Below are positions 48,832 to 59,044 of a stretch of 64,000 bases of DNA, in pieces (position 1 is the first letter of the stretch; every line of letters begins with the position of its first letter). Under the pieces are notes generated by a model that saw only the letters and a list, made by a program, of their open reading frames with translations, was not told the origin of the DNA and ran no database searches. Source of the DNA: Gibbula magus (Eukaryota; Mollusca; Gastropoda; Trochida; Trochidae); contig OW388300.1 in assembly GCA_936450465.1 (NCBI GenBank), positions 19,407,232-19,471,231 of the forward strand. Reading direction: 5' to 3'. The position numbers and the translations under genes are program-made.

Positions 48832-49364
48832 TCACTTCGTGAAATATTGTTTTCAAATATCACTCAGATATTTGAACTTGTAAACGTTCAAGAAAACTAA
48901 TCTTCACGCAATGTTTCAATGAATTACGATAACATTGTGCCATGTGAGGCCGTATCATTATGTTATGATATCGCACTTGGAATCTTGTTACATTAGGCCA
49001 TGGGCCGAAGATTTGTTTTGTTAATCTTAGGTTCAAGTTTTGGGTGAAGGGGGAAACTTGACCTAATATTGTAGAAAATGGTAATTTTCACAAAATATCC
49101 AACGTTTCACCAAAAACTTGGACCTAAAGTAATTTTAAAGGCAAGCTACAGCTTTCGGCCCAAAAGAATAAGCGCCAAGGCACTTATTAGAGGAAATACG
49201 GTACTCGCATCGTTAGTAAGTTTGGCCACGTTCAAGGACATTTTAAAGGAATTCGGTTAAAAACCAAAGATGAATTTCAGAGCAACAAAGTCGAAGGTAG
49301 CCATATAACGGCCCGAAGCTAAGGTTTACGGGGCCGTTAAGTTGCTAAGTCGAAAGTGAAACGT
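48832..49364. other. Intergenic DNA with a TACCG-element fragment
   Basis: 49166-49203 (AATAAGCGCCAAGGCACTTA, then TTAGAGGAAATACGGTAC) matches one end of the TACCG...CGGTA elements. Otherwise nothing is recognised. Confidence 0.5.
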
Positions 49365-49727
49365 TTAAAGGGGCAGTAGCACGTTTTTTGGCTCAAATAA
49401 GTCGATGAAATGTATTTGAAAAATAAGTTCACCAATCGTAAAACATCCTTCTGTCTTTGGAAAATCAAATTAAAAATGAGTGTACATGGCTCAGAAAAGC
49501 CATGGGGACCGTTTTTGTCATTCGAAATAATAAAATGTCTTCACAATAAAATGGCCGCCATGCAATTTTTGCTTTATACGCAACACCGTTATCACCACTA
49601 CGGATAACTGGTTTGCGTAATAGGATGTTTTTCCCTCTAAAGTAAATTTAAATGGCACAAACAATCATTATAAAAAATAAATTTGAAAAAATAAATTTTG
49701 CAAAAAAACGTGCTACTGCCCCTTTAA
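49365..49727 (-). mobile_element. TTAA-flanked MITE family 1, copy 4 (reverse orientation)
   Basis: TTAA at 49365-49368 and 49724-49727. Terminal repeats AGGGGCAGTAGCACGTTTTT and AAAAACGTGCTACTGCCCCT are perfect inverses over about 20 bp. The interior is the inverse of the copies at 46560 and 60691. 363 bp. Confidence 0.9.
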
Positions 49728-50036
49728 AAGTGAAAGGCGGTAGGGGTACCACTTTCGGCTATTCAAAAGATTAAATTTAGGGAATTTTTTAAACATCCCA
49801 ACTCCATGTTGCCGTACTATTGTTGACAGAAATGAAATACTATCAAAACGGAAGCCCTTTATCAACTTGAATGATTTGGAAAGTGGGTCGACAATACATT
49901 CCCCTCATATGAAACGGATACGTCGATTCGTTCCTCGTTGATAAACAGATACGTGCAATCTAAAGGCAAATATTGACTCATTCATAAATGTGTTCTGTAA
50001 AACTCCTAGCCGGCAAACATGAACGTTTAAAGCTAC

Positions 50037-50519
50037 ATCCATTGTGTTTCATAGAATTTTATTTGGCTTTAATGCGTTCCAACTCATCACATGTGCTGTC
50101 TACAATACAAATAAATTCACCCAGCTTGCATATTTATCCCCAATCGCCGAATATATCATAATTACTAGTTTCCAATTAAAATTAAGTAACTTAGTTATGC
50201 GTGTGCAGAAACCGAAACTGCACGTCCCATTGACATGCACAGTAGTTATGTGACCTATTAAACATTATCAACTCAAATTTTTCTTTTTGTCTGTTAAAGA
50301 TTCCAAAATTACGTTTGACTCATTGACGCGCGCCACACGCTTTGCATTGTCCGGTTTTCGATCAGAAATGACTACTTTTACCTTCATATCGTCAATATGC
50401 TAAGTCTACCATCATCAAAATGGTAGTTTTCGGTAACAGTAGGTACTTCTAGATAAAGTAACACCATTAATAACAGTTGCAATATGTGACCCCCAACAAC
50501 ACAATCGATGTATCTTTAA
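50037..50519 (+). mobile_element. TTAA-flanked MITE family 2, copy 3
   Basis: TTAA (50037-50040), AGCTACATCCATTGTGTTTC at the left, AACACAATCGATGTATCT at the right, TTAA (50516-50519). 483 bp. Interior parallel to 27842-28340, including GCGCGCCACACGCTTTGCAT. Slightly more diverged ends than copy 2. Confidence 0.85.
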
Positions 50520-50698
50520 TTGAAATTGAATTGTACTTTATTGTTTTATCCTATCTGATATCAACACGTATCTTCATTGCGCCGTATTCAGGTCTAGTTA
50601 CTTTCACATGGGTTGTTCAATTTCCTTTCCATTATATTTGACCATCCACTCAAGATCTATTTTCAAGTTATTGTCATTCAAATAAAAAGTATATGGTT

Positions 50699-51049
50699 TG
50701 TACAGCACGTTTTTTTGCAATGTATTGTTAAACATTTCCCATTTATAATGATAGTTTATGTCATTTATATTAAATTTAGAGGGCAAAACATCTTATTTCA
50801 CAAACCAATTATTCGTAGTGGTAATAATGGTGTTGCGTATAGAGCAAGAATTGCATGGCGGTCATTTGAATGTGAACACATTTTATTATCATTTCGAAGT
50901 ACAAAAACGATACCCATGGCGTTACGGAACCATGTACATTTTAACTTGATCAACCGAAGAGAGAAGGGTGTTTTACTGTTGGTGACATTATTTTTAAAAT
51001 ACATTTCATCAACTTATTTGAGCGAAAAGACTTGCTACTGTCCCTTTAA
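50699..51049 (+). mobile_element. TTAA-flanked MITE family 1, copy 5 (left end worn)
   Basis: Left end GTACAGCACGTTTTTTTGC has lost the TTAAAGGGGC part. The right end CTTGCTACTGTCCCT then TTAA (51046-51049) is intact. The interior carries GTGGTAATAATGGTGTTGCG, ACGATACCCATGGCGTTACG and CAACCGAAGAGAGAAGGG. The 217-codon frame running through it is an artefact. Confidence 0.85.
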
Positions 51050-51099
51050 AACTTACCCCTGCGTTTCTTTGTCCATCCTTTTTATCCCAACGGTATGTA

Positions 51100-51745
51100 A
51101 TACCGTGGGATATAGTCATCACCCCGTCCGTCTGTCCGTCCGTCCGTCCGTAATCATTTCGTTTCCGGAGCAGAACTCGAAAACCGTTCATGATATCTTT
51201 CTGAAACTTTCCATGTGTATTCCCCACCAACTGAAGTGGTGTCTTTTGATATTTTCAGATTTCTGAAAATTTTATTTTTGGTCGTTTCCATAGAAACATG
51301 TTGAAGTTGGACTTTGTTCAGAGACAGGTTCGTTTCCGGTGCACAGCTCCAAAACCGTTCATCATATCTTCCTGAAACTTTGCATGTGTATTACCCACTA
51401 ACTGGAGTGGTGCCTTTTGATATTTTCAGATTTCTGAATTGTTTTTCCCCTTTCCATAGAAACTTGTTGAATTTGGACTTTGTCAGAGACAGGTTCGTTT
51501 CCGGAGCACAGCTCCAAAACCGTTCATCATATCTTCCTGAAACTTTGCATGTGTATTACCCACTAACTAAAGTGGTGCCTTTTGATATTTTCAGATTTTT
51601 TCTGAAAAAATTATTTTTTTCTATTTCCATAGAAACATGAGAGGGATGTTGGTTGTTTTTTATTTGACTGCTTCTGGAGCAGCAGTCTAAAACCCTTAAC
51701 ATACCTGAAACTCAGCATCTGTAATACCCACTAACTGAAGTACGG
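51100..51745 (+). repeat. Tandem array of about 165-171-bp units with a CCGT-rich leader
   Basis: A (CCGT)n-rich leader at 51125-51151 precedes three units, with GTTTCCGG at 51161, 51332 and 51497 (spacing 171 and 165 bp), plus a partial fourth to about 51745. Each unit includes CAAAACCGTTCATCATATCT, TCCTGAAACTTTGCATGTGT, CACTAACTGGAGTGGTGCCT and TTTCCATAGAAAC. The design (short-motif leader plus ~165-bp units) is like the 57659-59044 array, but the units are unrelated. The 108-codon frame is the repeat read through. Confidence 0.85.
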
Positions 51746-53016
51746 TAGTAAATACACAAGTATCTGTCAAAGATGTGTTTTACAAATTTTGTGGAACCGG
51801 TGGGATATGTCATCTTCTGATGACTCTTGTTTATTTAATGAATGTTTCAAAATTATTTTTTATAAATCAAATTGAAATTGTACTTATACCGACCAATATT
51901 ACTTTGTGTAAACTTTATTTGAGGGAAATTAGTGTAGTTTATGTATTTATACCATTAATGTAAAACAAAATAACATGTTTAAGCTAATAGCTTCATGTGG
52001 ACATTTGATGATACAATCTACTGAAGCCGCCAAGAGTTATCTCCCTTAATTACAAAATTGAAGCGTTGCACAGGATAAAATCTCTCCAACACTGAAAAGT
52101 TATGTTTTATTCATATGAATATGTACACTTTATACTTCAACAAAGATGTTGTTCAGTTTGGTTGATGAAACTGTTAGCTCTTAAATGACAGATAGGTAAA
52201 AGCTTTACAAGTCAAACAGAAACTGTTATTAATTTTAGGGTTATGATACTTATCAAATGGCAGATCCAGGAATCCAATTTTTCCCTCCCATACCTGCCCA
52301 TGCAAAAATTTCTGAAAGGGGAGGTCCAGACCGCATGAAGGATAAATGTGACTAAAACATTATTATAATATTATTATTATGTTGTGTCCAGAAGGCAACT
52401 AACCTAAATAATCCATTTCCGAAACATTACATTACAGTATATTGGCTATGAAACATGCCTTTTAAAAAATCATTTTACCAAGATGAGTGACATTTTCAAT
52501 ACTTATTGAAAAAACAAAAGCTTATCAAAGACATTCAAAACCGACTTTGTCTGGTGGCAGTATTTTGTTTTTGACTCTGGCAACATTTCTATTGGACACT
52601 AGTTTACAACCTTTGAATCTTTCAAGAGAAAAATTTGCAGTAAAAGACATTCAGGGACATTTAAATTGTTATTATAAAAATCTCTGATATCATGGATTGC
52701 TTTATTCAAACAACTTTCTGTAGTGATGAGGCAATGGTCATGTCATGATTGAGAACAAACTAAATGGTTACTATAGAATAAGTTTCCACCATAAAATGTA
52801 TGTACAAAACAAACTTATTTATTAAAACAACTTCAAATGGTAAGTAAAATGTATATATAACATGTTTCATATTACATACATAAATATAAACATATTCATC
52901 AGAAAAACAATTATCATGTCAGATTTGTAAGTTATTTTTCATCGTACTTAAATGAACACTTGAGAGATCTATTTCAATATCAATCAAGAATGGGTTGGAG
53001 TCCTTCTGCAGATAAA
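51746..53016. other. Intergenic DNA between array and SINE
   Basis: No gene recognised. CAAGAGTTATCTCCCTTAAT near 52029 is a motif repeated in the DHX8 introns at 55950, 56286 and 63492. Confidence 0.4.
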
Positions 53017-53322
53017 GGTGAGGTGAGTTGGGGTTTAACGCCGCTTTCAAGAGTATAACACTTATATCAGGGCTGCTAGTATTATTGCAGGGAGAAAGCC
53101 CACAACGACATGTGGCTATGCTTTGCGGTGAAACATGCACTGGCTGGAACTAGTGAACCATGGGTGGTACTACGCTGAAATTCAGTGTAGCATTGCACCC
53201 AAACCTTACTGCGTGTAGAACAGTTCTCTACTGCAGACAAAGTTGCCCTGTCCCTGGCAGGATTCGAACCAAGGACCTCTTGATCTGAAGCCGAATGCGC
53301 TAACCACTGCGCTACCCCACCC
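53017..53322 (-). mobile_element. tRNA-derived SINE, copy 4
   Basis: On the minus strand: head GGGTGGGGTAGCGCAGTGGT (A-box), B-box TTCGAATCCTGCCAGG, body and tail as in the other copies (TTGAAAGCGGCGTTAAACCC). Located just downstream of DHX8, in the same orientation as the gene. Confidence 0.9.
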
Positions 53323-54114
53323 TCATTCTGGAGATTAAATAAAATTTTGTATGGTATAAAATGATATGACTCACAACTGAAAATTTCACTATTTGCAGAG
53401 CCAAATGCCTGTCAATCTACATTCTCTCGGTCTCCCAGATGACAACAGGAACAGGCAGAATGATAATTACAGTTTGTTTTAAACTCAGCACTAGTTTTAA
53501 AGAATTTGGAAATCAGCGTATTAGTGGTACATTACAACAGTAGATATCGCTATGTGAAATCAAATCATTACAATCCTATTTCATGACCTCACAAGGCTTT
53601 GACATCACGGAGAAGATTGCTAACAATGCTATGACGTCACAAAGTTAATGACACAATAATGTTATAATGCTATTAAGCTGATGATGTCACAATGCTATGA
53701 CCTCACTGAGATGACTGCTGAAGAAGCTAAATGGAAGTTTTGTGTTTCAGATGTGTTCTTTTTTTTGCTATTTAATTGCTGAAGAATGATTTTGAATGAT
53801 AAAAAAAATCTTATCAGTATCTAGTCAGTATATGTTGTGGCCACTTGCAATCTCTAACTTGTTACATTTGTTAAACAAACGAAACAGCCAACTTATAGTA
53901 ATTTTGTGTATATGTTCATTTGGCAGTTAACAGAACAAATGACTTTTTAAGAAAATCCAACAACTATGCACAGTGAACTTCTTTTTTGCAATAAAACGTC
54001 ACATTCACTGCAATAAAGTAAACAATTAATAACATTTGTTTTCCTCTACAAAATAATAAAATGCCTCTTAAAGATGTGACTTTTTCAATAGGAATACCCT
54101 GTAAAACATCCGAC
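53323..54114 (-). other. DHX8 downstream flank, probable 3' UTR
   Basis: Directly follows the DHX8 stop codon on the minus strand. An ATTAAA that could serve as a poly(A) signal lies at 53771-53776; no AATAAA was seen nearer. Several short GATG(T/A)CACAATG... direct repeats occur at 53580-53715. Confidence 0.4.
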
Positions 54115-54352
54115 TCAAAAAGTAACTTTAGTGTGGAATTTGCGGAAGGCGCGTGAGATTCTCCACTGGTTGGGTTCCTCGTATTTGTTGTAGAGAGGTT
54201 CAATCTTCTGCTGCTTCTTCTGCCGACTCAATCGCGTCGGGTCCGAGAACTTGAAGAACTTGGATGCAAACTCCACCAGCCATTTTGGGTCGATCGCTGT
54301 CACTTCTCGCATGTACTCTTTTGTTGTCAGTACGAGCTCGTGATACACCACC
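54115..54352 (-). CDS. DHX8: DHX8 (Prp22) pre-mRNA splicing helicase, terminal coding exon
   Basis: The acceptor TTACAG|G at 54353 completes a split Trp codon from the previous exon, and the exon reads [20 protein letters not shown], then [36 protein letters not shown] and WRISRAFRK, ending FHTKVTF with TGA at 54115-54117. This is the end of the OB-fold region (OB_NTP_bind) and the conserved C-terminal tail of DHX8/Prp22 that faces the spliceosome and supports RNA release. Vertebrate DHX8 ends in a run of arginines after RAF; here the tail is RKFHTKVTF, slightly longer and less basic. Confidence 0.96.
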
Positions 54353-55649
54353 CTGTAACAGGAGAAAATGCCTCTAGTGATTACCCACATGTTGAAAATG
54401 AAGTGAGGTGAGGTGAGATGGGGTTTAACGCCGCTTTCAAGAGTATTTCACTTATATCGTGGCTGCTAGTATTATGGCAGGGAGAAAGCCCGTAATGCCA
54501 TGTGGCTATGCCTTGCAGTGAAACCTGCGAGCATTAGCTGGAACTAGCGAACCATGGGTGGTACTATGCTGAAATTCAGTGCAGCATTGCACCCAAACCT
54601 TACTGCGTGTAGAACAGTTCTCTACTGCAGACAAAGTTGCCGTGCCCCTGGTAGGATTCGAACCCCGGACCTCTTGATCCGAAGCCGAACACGCTAACCA
54701 CTGCGCTATCCCGCCCCTGTTGAAAATGAAATATTTTTTATATGAGAAGATGTGCACATATCATGCTGCAACCATTGTTTCAGTTCAAGAACCAATATTT
54801 CATCTGTGACATCATAAAAAATAGTACAATGCATCAACCCCAAAGTTCTAACATTTTCTAACTCTTCAGATCTGAGTTTGTATTTCCATAGTATTAGGAA
54901 GTGAAGTGACAGCTTTAACATCACTCTCAAGACTATTTCATTGACATCATGGAATGTACTATTAGAGAGTTATGGCTGGACAATGTGTCACCTCGACATC
55001 TTTATCATTTTACTTACAGCAAAGAAGTATTGAAAGATAAAGCACGTTTCAAGATGTGCTTTCCAATTTCTCTATTTAATTTCTGTTTACGAGTGTAGTA
55101 CAATTCAGACAGGCAGTAATGAGATTTAATTTTTGGTACCACGAAAATTTCAGTACCGTGGTATACCTATTTCAAGTATCACAGTATTTCCCACGATATA
55201 CCGTGCTTGAAATGAATAGGATCAGGTTATGTATATTATATAGGTAGAATTGTTCCAGATGTCTTTTTATTCAGAACTCAGTATAAAAGAACACCAAAGA
55301 TGAAGAATTCAAAAGTAGATAATATTGAGATATTAATATAGAGATGTATTACATTCATAACAACAGTTTAAAGAACCATTTAAAGAATAGTTACTTTTAT
55401 TAGTAAGATATTAAATTGTTCTGACAAATATTATCCTGAAAAAGGTAATATTTCTAACGTTACAAACCCGGTTTTCTCCAACATACTGTGGTACGTACCA
55501 CTTGATTGAAAAACTACGTTTTTCCGGTATACCAGTAAAACCACCCATCTCTAATTCAGACAGGCAGTAATTAGATTGAATGTTTTTTTTATTTTGAGCT
55601 CAATGAAAATGAAGCATAAACACTGATGAAATTCGAAGCGGAGACTCAC
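54353..55649 (-). other. DHX8 intron (last)
   Basis: GT...AG intron on the minus strand, holding a complete SINE (54403-54718) and a decayed SINE tail around 54898-54955. It otherwise contains AT-rich DNA. Confidence 0.8.
54403..54718 (-). mobile_element. tRNA-derived SINE, copy 5 (clean insertion in a DHX8 intron)
   Basis: Perfect 12-bp target duplications GTTGAAAATGAA lie at 54391-54402 and 54719-54730, so the element is exactly 316 bp. Read on the minus strand: GGGGCGGGATAGCGCAGTGG (A-box), GGTCCGGGGTTCGAATCCTA (B-box), the body with TTGTCTGCAGTAGAGAACTG, then the tail ending in CCCCATCTCACCTCACCTCA. It is the best reference copy in the window and is in the same orientation as DHX8. Confidence 0.95.
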
Positions 55650-55829
55650 CAGTCTGGTTGGCGGTTGAAGAGCGCGCTGGACGGGTGGATGTAGACGACC
55701 TGACTGTCCACGATGGTTCTGTATCCTTCCTGAGGATCCTTCTTAGCAGCGTTACGGAAAAAACCAGAACAGATGGCCTTCTGGACTCTCGCTGTGTTCT
55801 TACCGCACGATACCACGTCCAGCTTGTGT
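55650..55829 (-). CDS. DHX8: DHX8 (Prp22), exon with the OB-fold core
   Basis: 180 nt. It begins with one base that completes the Arg of LGIMDR and reads [40 protein letters not shown] and [19 protein letters not shown], ending in TG that completes Trp with the next exon. These residues match DHX8/Prp22 OB-fold sequence almost position for position. Donor GTGAGTC, acceptor TCTCTTCAG. The longer minus-strand open frame on another frame here is a shadow. Confidence 0.96.
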
Positions 55830-55966
55830 CTGAAGAGAAAAAATTCATGAAACATGAGTCAGGCCTCATTTCACAAGCAATATTTAAAACCTTATACAAG
55901 CTTGAAGATCCCAAGATAATTACTTAGTGGTCTGAAATTTAGTTACAAGAGTTACCTCCCTTCAGC

Positions 55967-56174
55967 AGGGGCGGATCTAGAGGGGAGTGCAGGGGTGCGC
56001 ACCCCCCCTTTTCATTTGACATTTTGAAAAATGACCATTGTAACCAACCTCAAAACAGTGGTGCACCCCCCCTTTTTGCCACAGAGATAGTACATCAACA
56101 CCATATATTCACCAAAATTCAAGGTCTGGAAAAGTGCACCCCCTGTTTCCAAAAAAGCTGTATCCGCCCCTGTT
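55967..56174. mobile_element. hAT-like MITE
   Basis: CAGGGGCGGATCTAGAGGGG at the left end and TATCCGCCCCTG at the right form short inverted repeats of the CAGGGGCGGATC type seen in many hAT-derived MITEs. The flanks share TTCAGCA (left 55962-55968, right 56173-56179), fitting an 8-bp-class duplication with one mismatch. The interior has direct repeats of GTGCACCCCCCCTTTT. It lies in a DHX8 intron. Confidence 0.6.
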
Positions 56175-56318
56175 CAGCATTAAAACATCCACATCAATCA
56201 GACTCAGAGAGCCACAAAATTATTTTAAGAGCAATTTATTGAACGAATTGTTTTGTGGTCAGCACAAGGTTAATTACTTAATTTCAAGAGTTACCTCCCT
56301 TCAGGAAACAAAACCCAC

Positions 56319-56515
56319 CTGTCCATGATTCCCAGCATCTGTTTGCGGACGTCCTGCGCACGTTTGAGCGTCCTGATCTGCACAAAGTTCTCGTAGCACC
56401 AGGGACTGGAGAAGCGGTTGTTCTTCCACGAGTTGTAGACGGCCAGTAGGGTCAAGTGGTCGCCTTCCGGCTGGTGGAACTTGGCTTTCTTCTGGTCAGC
56501 TATCGCCTGCTTGTC
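56319..56515 (-). CDS. DHX8: DHX8 (Prp22), helicase-associated (HA2) exon
   Basis: 197 nt reading [60 protein letters not shown] and LGIMDR (last codon split after AG). It belongs to the HA2/ratchet domain that follows the winged helix in DEAH helicases. Acceptor TTTCCCAACAG, donor GTGGGTTTT. It matches family sequence over its full length with no gaps. Confidence 0.97.
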
Positions 56516-56537
56516 CTGTTGGGAAAGAGAGCGGTCA

Positions 56538-56834
56538 GGTGAGTTGAGTTGGGGTTTAACGCCGCTTTCAAGAGTATTTCATTTATATCGCGGCTGCTAG
56601 TATTATGGCAGGGAGAAAGCCCGCAACGCCATGTAGCTATGCATTGCGGTAAACCTGCGAGCATCGGATGGAACTAGCGAACCATGGGTGGTACTACGCT
56701 GAAATTCAGTTTAGCATTGCACCCAAACCTTACTGCGTGTAGAACAGTTCTCTACTGCAGACAAAGTTGCCGTGCCCCTGGCGGGATTCAAACCCTGGAC
56801 CCCTTGATTCAAGGCCACTGCGCTATCCCGCACC
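56538..56834 (-). mobile_element. tRNA-derived SINE, copy 6
   Basis: The head is partly deleted: GTGCGGGATAGCGCAGTGGC joins directly to CTTGAATCAAGGGGTCC, dropping part of the anticodon-arm region, while the B-box (GGTTTGAATCCCGCC) and the body and tail remain. The flanks GGGAAAGAGA and GGGAAGGAGAGA may be a worn target duplication. It starts only 22 bp inside the intron from the exon at 56319-56515 and has the gene's orientation. Confidence 0.88.
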
Positions 56835-56987
56835 CGGGGAAGGAGAGAAACATCAAGCTCATTATGGAACTCACTTCCCCTTGACTTGAAACTCTCCCCT
56901 ACCCTCCAAGCCTTCAAGTCCAGACTTAAAACTTTCCTGTTTCTTCGCTATTAATAATCTCATCTTTCCAGTTGTACATTTATAAGA

Positions 56988-57120
56988 TAAATAGTTGCCC
57001 TTGTAAAATTTCCGGGATTCATTGCTATTCAACACCCGCAAATTTCAGCGTTTAAAACCTCCGGCTAACGCCGTCGGTTTTAAACTAAATCCCGGAAATT
57101 TTACAAACGCAACTATTTAT
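56988..57120. mobile_element. Hairpin element with TTTCCGGGATT arms
   Basis: ATAAATAGTTGC with GTAAAATTTCCGGGATT at the left is inverse to AATCCCGGAAATTTTAC with GCAACTATTTAT at the right, about 32 bp per arm around a loop that itself has CCTCCGGCTAACGCCGTCGG. 133 bp. It can form a strong RNA hairpin in the DHX8 pre-mRNA. Confidence 0.65.
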
Positions 57121-57658
57121 CAATATTGTAACATGACCGTTATTTATCAGGCGTTTTGAAACGAACTCTCTTTTTGCGTACCTATCTCTGAGTTGAAAGG
57201 AATTTGCGACTGTTCCATTTTTGTAAGAGGTGTGGTCAGGTCAAAACAAACGTAAATACTCGGCGTAATATGTACATTAGCAACAAGTTACACATAAGCT
57301 CAAACAGTGTCAGTCAACTATGTTTACTTCACAATATTCACGTATCCTTTTAGATGGCGATAAACATTTATCTACGACATCAACACAGTAAAATAACCAG
57401 GAACAAAAATCTTAAACTTGCCCTAACCCATTGTGACAATGACGCTAGAATTGTGACGTCAAAACGGTTGATCACTATGACGTCATGCCATGGCAACGGC
57501 ATTCGGTAAACACAACCGCATGGAAGAAGGCGTCAAACTTGGACAAATCTTTCTAGTTGAAAACATTTTAGTTACTTGAAATTAATTAATTCTGACAGTT
57601 ATTTGTTACCTATACTGCTATACACAAGTTAGACAAGTGTTTGCCACTAACATGGCAA

Positions 57659-59044
57659 TGTCCCCCGCCGGTGACATTGAGCTAGTAAGACACATCATTG
57701 GAGCTACTTGGGTTCATGATATATCGTGTTAATAAGAGTTCTAAAAGTGGTCAAAGTGTTGTGGTGACCTTGAAAATAAGGTCAAGGTCACCAAATCGAC
57801 TGGCGTCCGCGTCATCCTCCAATGTAGACTGACACCAAATTTGAAAACATTTGGTCCAACCGATCATAATAAATGGTGATAACAAGAGTTCGAAAAGTGG
57901 TCAGAGAAAGTGTTGTAGTGACTTTGAAAATAAGGTCAAGGTCACCAAAATCCCCTGGTATCTGCGTCATCCCCCAGTGTAGACTTGACACCAAATTTGA
58001 AGATTTTGAGTCCAACTGGTAAAGATATATATCGCGTTAACAAGAGTTAGAAAAGTGCTCAAAGTGTTGCGGTGACCTTGAAAATAAGGTCAAGGTCACC
58101 AAAATAAACTGGTGTCTGTGTCTTTCCCGAATGTAGGCTGACAACTAATTTGAAGACTTTGGATGCAATGTTTCATGAGATATCGCCTTAACAAGAGTTC
58201 AAAGAGTGGTCAAAGTGTCATGGTGACCTTTAAAATAAGGCCAAGGTCACCAAAAGTGACTGGTGTCTGCGTCTTCCCACAATGTAGGCAGAAACCAAAT
58301 TTGAAGACTTTGGATGCAACGCTTCATGAGATATCGCCTAAACAAGAGTTCAAAAAGTGGTCAAAGTGTTGTGGTGCCCTTGAAAATAAGGTCAAGGTCA
58401 CCAAATCGACTGGCGTCCGCGTCATTCTCCAATGTAGACTGACACCAAATTTGAAAACATTTGGTCCAACCGGTCATAATAAATGGTGATAACAAGAGTT
58501 CGAAAAGTGGTCAAAGTGTTGTAGTGACTTTGAAAATAAGGTCAAGGTCACCAAAATCCCCTGGTATCTGTGTCATCCCCCAGTGTAGACTGACACCAAA
58601 TTTGAAGACTTTGAGTCCAACTGGTAAAGATATATATCGCGTTAACAAGAGTTAGAAAAGGGCTCAAAGTGTCATGGTGACCTTGAAAATAAGGCCAAGG
58701 TCACCAAAAGTGACTGGTGTCTGCCTCTTCCCACAATGTAGGCAGAAACCAAATTTGAAGACTTTGGATGCAACACTTCATGAGATATCGCGTAAACAAG
58801 AGTTCAAAAAGTGGTCAAAGTGTCGTGGTGACCTTGAAAATACGACCAAGGTCACCAAAATTGACTGGTGTCTGCGTCTTTCCACAATGTAGGCAGACAT
58901 GAAATTTGAAGACTTTGGATGCAACGCTTCATAAGATATCGCGTAAACAAGAAATGTGACGTACGTACGTACGGACGGACGGACGGACGTACGTACGGAC
59001 GCCGCTGAATACATAGTCCCCCGTTCCGCGTTGCGGCGGGGGAC
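57659..59044 (+). mobile_element. Pearl-like tandem-repeat element: eight ~152-bp units between 12-bp inverted ends
   Basis: Bounded by TGTCCCCCGCCG at the left and CGGCGGGGGACA at the right. Inside are eight units with (T/C)CAAGGTCACC at 57782, 57936, 58090, 58241, 58392, 58542, 58695 and 58846, a spacing of 150-154 bp. Each unit has AACAAGAGTT, GTGGTCAAAGTGT, GGTGACCTTGAAAATAAGG, TAGACTGACACCAAATTTGA and GATATCGCG. Unit types recur in order (units 5 and 6 are near copies of 1 and 2), showing a higher-order pattern. A GTAC/GGAC short-motif run (58957-59000) lies before the right end. Bivalve 'pearl' elements have this general design. It lies wholly in a DHX8 intron; frames on either strand are repeat read-through. 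Confidence 0.8.

Noticed and set aside
50613..51266. 217-codon open frame, the longest in the window
   Set aside because: It runs through TTAA MITE copy 5 and into the CCGT-rich tandem array; it has no domain, and the matching frames in other MITE copies are broken.
55600..55914. 104-codon minus-strand frame with MGSSSLYKVLNIACE
   Set aside because: It is a shadow frame over the DHX8 exon 55650-55829; the correct frame reads [10 protein letters not shown].
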